Assembly: GCA_028287545.1 (NCBI GenBank)
Contig: JAQBPL010000382.1
Location: 1-7,841 of the forward strand
DNA from: Vulcanimicrobiota bacterium
Lineage (GTDB): Bacteria > Eremiobacterota > Eremiobacteria > Baltobacterales > Baltobacteraceae
DNA: 7,841 bases
Direction of reading: 5' to 3'
In this document: in pieces, positions 5,563 to 7,841 of the stretch
Position numbering within the stretch: the stretch's first letter is position 1
How the letters are laid out: each line of letters begins with the position of its first letter
Notes under the pieces: generated by a model
The model's database searches: none
What the model was told of the DNA's origin: nothing
What the model saw: only the letters and a program-made list of their open reading frames with translations
Made by a program: the position numbers and the translations under genes

Positions 5563-6027
5563 ATGCAATCAGCACCGCTCCGTACGGCGACGGGGCTCGT
5601 CGCGTTCGCCGCTTTCCTACCGCTTGCCGCCCTGGCGGCGCCGAAGCCGTTCGTCGGCCCCGCCGGTTGGGATCACACCGTCGGCGCCGTCGCGGCGCAA
5701 TCGCTTCCCCGGGCACAAGAGACCTGGAAGAAGAGCGACGGACAGCAGCTGATCTACCTCGCCGACGGCGGCCTGGCGTACGACGACATCGTCGCGCTGG
5801 TGAAGAAGAACATCACAGACAATGCGATCAAAACCGCCGTCGACAAGGATCGCACGTGCGACGGCCATCGCGCGCACGAAGTCGAGATGACGTTTGCGCC
5901 GACCATCGTGCACCAGATCATCATCGACAACTCACCGGGCGTCACCAAGCTCACCTACACGCGGCCGGACGGGATGGCGATGAACGCCGACGCGACGGCC
6001 GCGCTCGCGGCGTACTGCGGGCCGTAG
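5563..6027 (+). CDS. Small exported protein of unknown function
   Basis: The 154-residue product starts with a clear Sec signal peptide (R7, hydrophobic 11-25, probable cleavage after ALAA at residue 26). The mature domain is about 128 residues and contains mixed-character helix- and strand-like stretches: QQLIYLADGGLAYDDIVALVKKNI (61-84) and EVEMTFAPTIVHQIIIDNS (106-124). Two cysteines, C99 and C152, could form a disulfide in the periplasm. I do not recognise a family. The codon pattern (GC-rich third positions) and the signal peptide argue for a real gene. There is no obvious Shine-Dalgarno before the ATG at 5563, so the start is uncertain by a few codons, although the signal peptide fits it well. 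It stands alone 98 bases after kbl. Its last 77 bases overlap the 3' end of the opposing beta-propeller gene. Confidence 0.72.
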   Translation: MQSAPLRTATGLVAFAAFLPLAALAAPKPFVGPAGWDHTVGAVAAQSLPRAQETWKKSDGQQLIYLADGGLAYDDIVALVKKNITDNAIKTAVDKDRTCDGHRAHEVEMTFAPTIVHQIIIDNSPGVTKLTYTRPDGMAMNADATAALAAYCGP

Positions 6028-7471
6028 CGGCGCGGAAGTCAGGTCGCGCGGAAGCTCGAGAGGCGGGCCGCTGCCGCACCTTCGGCCAAGGATATGCGGC
6101 AATGTATTGCCGGTAACGATTCCCGGCAAGGATCTTGGTCGTGCAGAGCATCACCAGGATCTCTCGGTCGGAGGCTGCCGGCTGGCACGGGTCTTCAACG
6201 CGTAACCGCCGGCCATCGTCAATTCGTACGAAGGTGCGGGAATTGGCGGCGTCGTCAGTTCGCGAGACGTTCAAAATCTCCGGAGCGGACGTCGGATCGT
6301 AGCCGAAGATCGTCGAGCCGGATTCCGATATTTTCGCGACCGTCTCGAGAGCCGATCCCCGAATCCTGACGACTTGGTCGCTGGTCGTCCCGTTTGCATT
6401 TCGAACCCGCGTCATCGCCAACCGGCGCGGAAGGATCAATGGGGCCTGGACGAGGTTGTCCGCGAGTCGCCTCGGGGCTGCCCATAGCGATTGCGGAGGC
6501 CCGTATTCGTAGAGGGTGTGATCGACGGCGAGATACAGTGTTCGGCCTTCGAGCATCGCCACCGAACCTTGTCCGAGCGGGCGCTGATCGGGAGGATACC
6601 GAGCCGGTTCAGGCGTCAAGTCGACCTCGGGCGATAGCGTGCCGGTCACGAGGTTCACGAGCACGATCGTGGCCGGTCGATAGACGTCGGGTCGCCCGCT
6701 GCAGCACGTGTCATCGAGAACGGCGACGTCTCCGAGGGAACCGACGATCGACGTTTCACTCCGTTGCGGAAGAATCGTCTTCAACCGCTTGCACGAGACA
6801 ATCGCGACGTGCTCCCTGATGACGGCTCCGGACGACCATCCGGTAACGCCGTAGGCGCACGAGCCAAGCGGCACGATCTCCGAGACCCGGTCGACGGCGA
6901 AGGCGGTGGAACGCGCGCGAACTCGTCCCGACCCGGCATCGATCTGCACCACGCTTCCGCCGCTGCAGCCGACGACGAGATCGGCCGCGATCCGAATGGC
7001 GACGTCGACTCCGCGTATGGGAGCCGCGTCGTTCGGAACGGGACAAACACCGTCGCGCTTCCACCGAAGGCCGCCGTCTCGAAGCCGTCGCAAAACCACA
7101 GCACCGGATCTGCTGCCATAGAAGACCGAGTCTCTCTCGATCAGAATCCCCGATGCGCCGTCGTCTTTTTCCCAGCGGAGCCGTCCTGAGGCCGGATTGA
7201 CCGCGAAGACCTGCGATCGCCCCCCGACGACCACCGTGTCGCCGCCGACGCGCACCTGCGAGAGTTCCCAATCTGCCGGAGGAGCATTGGCCCATAATTG
7301 CGCGGCGGCCGGAATAACCGAATGCGAGCGTGCAGGCTTAGGCGCGACCGTCGAATCCGGCTCTGCCACGGGTGCAGCAGGATGCGCGGATGCGCACCCT
7401 GCGCAAAGGAGAAGCGTCAGGAACATGGCTGAACGAGAGCTTTTTGTCAGCCAACCTCTCGGAGATGACAC
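5951..7471 (-). CDS. Exported PQQ-like beta-propeller protein, possible lipoprotein, with anomalous C-terminal tail
   Basis: The 506-residue frame begins with an export signal: basic n-region (R5, K10, R13), hydrophobic 16-23, then LLCAGC-ASA. C26 sits in a near-lipobox (CAGC; the -3 residue is Cys, not Leu), so lipid anchoring or cleavage after ASA are both possible. The body has blade-like repeats of the PQQ/quinoprotein type: VFAVNPASGRLRWEK (88-102), a second at 128-140 ending GGLRWKRD, VVQIDAGSGRVRAR (174-187) and IVLVNLVTGTLSPE (269-282). No PQQ-enzyme active-site motif is evident, so a binding or scaffold role like BamB-type propellers is more likely than dehydrogenase activity. Eight cysteines lie between residues 143 and 443, including a vicinal pair C256-C257. 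After AAYPWPK (464) the last 42 residues are Arg/Ser/Pro/Ala-rich and partly antisense to the neighbouring gene, so the natural end may be near 6079. Start: GTG 7471 directly follows an in-frame TAG; ATG 7426 is an alternative but loses the charged n-region. Confidence 0.75.
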   Translation of the reverse strand: MSSPRGWLTKSSRSAMFLTLLLCAGCASAHPAAPVAEPDSTVAPKPARSHSVIPAAAQLWANAPPADWELSQVRVGGDTVVVGGRSQVFAVNPASGRLRWEKDDGASGILIERDSVFYGSRSGAVVLRRLRDGGLRWKRDGVCPVPNDAAPIRGVDVAIRIAADLVVGCSGGSVVQIDAGSGRVRARSTAFAVDRVSEIVPLGSCAYGVTGWSSGAVIREHVAIVSCKRLKTILPQRSETSIVGSLGDVAVLDDTCCSGRPDVYRPATIVLVNLVTGTLSPEVDLTPEPARYPPDQRPLGQGSVAMLEGRTLYLAVDHTLYEYGPPQSLWAAPRRLADNLVQAPLILPRRLAMTRVRNANGTTSDQVVRIRGSALETVAKISESGSTIFGYDPTSAPEILNVSRTDDAANSRTFVRIDDGRRLRVEDPCQPAASDREILVMLCTTKILAGNRYRQYIAAYPWPKVRQRPASRASARPDFRAATARSTPRARPSRRRSSPSRPAACR

Positions 7472-7841
7472 CTACGCGTACAAATCGCAACGAGCCCCGT
7501 GTTAGGACGTTCGGGCATTCCGCCAAGCAGGCGCATCAGCCTGGGCGAGAAGGGCTGGCCAAAAAGGACTGCACCGGCCGAATGCTGGGCCAGAACGGCG
7601 GTCAGAGCAGCGGACCCGCCGCCGTCGTTAAGTTCTGCGGCTCGATGTCCGCGTAATCCATCTCTACGAAGTAGTTGGTGAATGCGCTGCACGAAGAGTC
7701 TAAGACGCGCTCGCCTCGTTCATAGGCGGACGTATTGTTCGGTCTTCTCGATCGCTTAAGGCTCTCGGACAGAATGGGCACTAAACGCTCGCGACTAACT
7801 GGTGGCGGATAACCAGCGAGCCGCTGCGTCCGCGCTATCCT
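7472..7841. other. Right-end region of lower GC with no certain gene
   Basis: These 370 bases upstream of the propeller gene have GC near 53-60%, against about 67% in kbl. The + strand has stops in all three frames beyond 7700. Short - strand frames are present, including an 81-codon one (7447-7692) that overlaps the propeller start and does not look like a protein. The one frame that stays open to the right edge is listed separately. The propeller gene's promoter should lie here, but I see no convincing -35/-10 pair. Confidence 0.5.
7602..7841 (-). CDS. Possible 3' end of an unidentified gene entering from the right edge
   Basis: Reading the - strand from the last base gives 79 codons without a stop, up to TGA at 7602-7604. 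The predicted segment has a plausible mixed composition (for example LVPILSESLKR and AFTNYFVEMDYADIEPQNL) and lacks the Arg/Pro runs typical of antisense frames in this window. A 79-codon open frame at this GC still has a few per cent chance of arising by accident. I do not recognise the product. If real, it would read toward the propeller gene on the same strand, about 130 bases ahead of it. Confidence 0.3.
   Translation of the reverse strand, partial: RIARTQRLAGYPPPVSRERLVPILSESLKRSRRPNNTSAYERGERVLDSSCSAFTNYFVEMDYADIEPQNLTTAAGPLL

Noticed and set aside
5529..6116. A 195-codon + strand frame overlapping the small exported protein.
   Set aside because: It is a shifted-frame shadow rich in arginine; the frame at 5563-6027 has a proper signal peptide and codon pattern.
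7447..7692. An 81-codon - strand frame, and a tRNA-Ser-like string around ATGCCCGAACG on the - strand.
   Set aside because: The peptide has no protein-like pattern. No T-arm with a TTCRA loop or acceptor stem can be built, so it is neither a convincing gene nor a tRNA.
1..7841. CRISPR array, transposase, phage or toxin-antitoxin/defence system.
   Set aside because: No regularly spaced direct repeats and no matching protein motifs were seen on either strand.

Overview
The window is GC-rich (roughly two thirds G+C over most of its length, falling to the low fifties at the right end). Genes are tightly packed and lie on both strands. It looks like a chromosomal stretch from a GC-rich environmental bacterium. 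Several products carry export signals. An under-sampled soil or rock phylum such as Candidatus Eremiobacterota would fit the style, but that is a guess and no marker gene here fixes the taxonomy. I see no tRNA, rRNA, CRISPR array, transposase, phage gene or restriction/defence gene.

Left part (1-1533, + strand): the 3' end of pstA, then pstB, whose start overlaps the pstA stop by 4 bases, then a phosphinothricin-acetyltransferase-type GNAT gene 7 bases downstream. This is the tail of a Pst high-affinity phosphate-uptake operon. The usual phoU is not next to pstB.

Middle part (1520-5464): an exported cupredoxin-like protein on the - strand runs tail to tail into the acetyltransferase, overlapping it by 14 bases. 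Divergent from it is tdh (L-threonine 3-dehydrogenase). Further along the same strand is kbl (2-amino-3-ketobutyrate CoA ligase). Together these two convert threonine to glycine and acetyl-CoA. They are usually adjacent; here about 1 kb separates them. The gap holds a non-coding stretch dense in inverted repeats (3247-3634) and an opposite-strand gene with two carboxypeptidase-regulatory-like beta-sandwich domains.

Right part (5465-7841): a small exported protein of unknown function on the + strand meets, tail to tail, a large exported PQQ-like beta-propeller protein on the - strand. The last ~42 codons of the propeller gene look like read-through into its neighbour. The final 370 bases have lower GC and no certain gene; a possible - strand reading frame enters from the right edge.

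I found no convincing new multi-gene system. The most useful leads are the inverted-repeat island splitting tdh from kbl, the cupredoxin's unusual candidate metal ligands, and the overlapping 3' ends of the two exported-protein genes.
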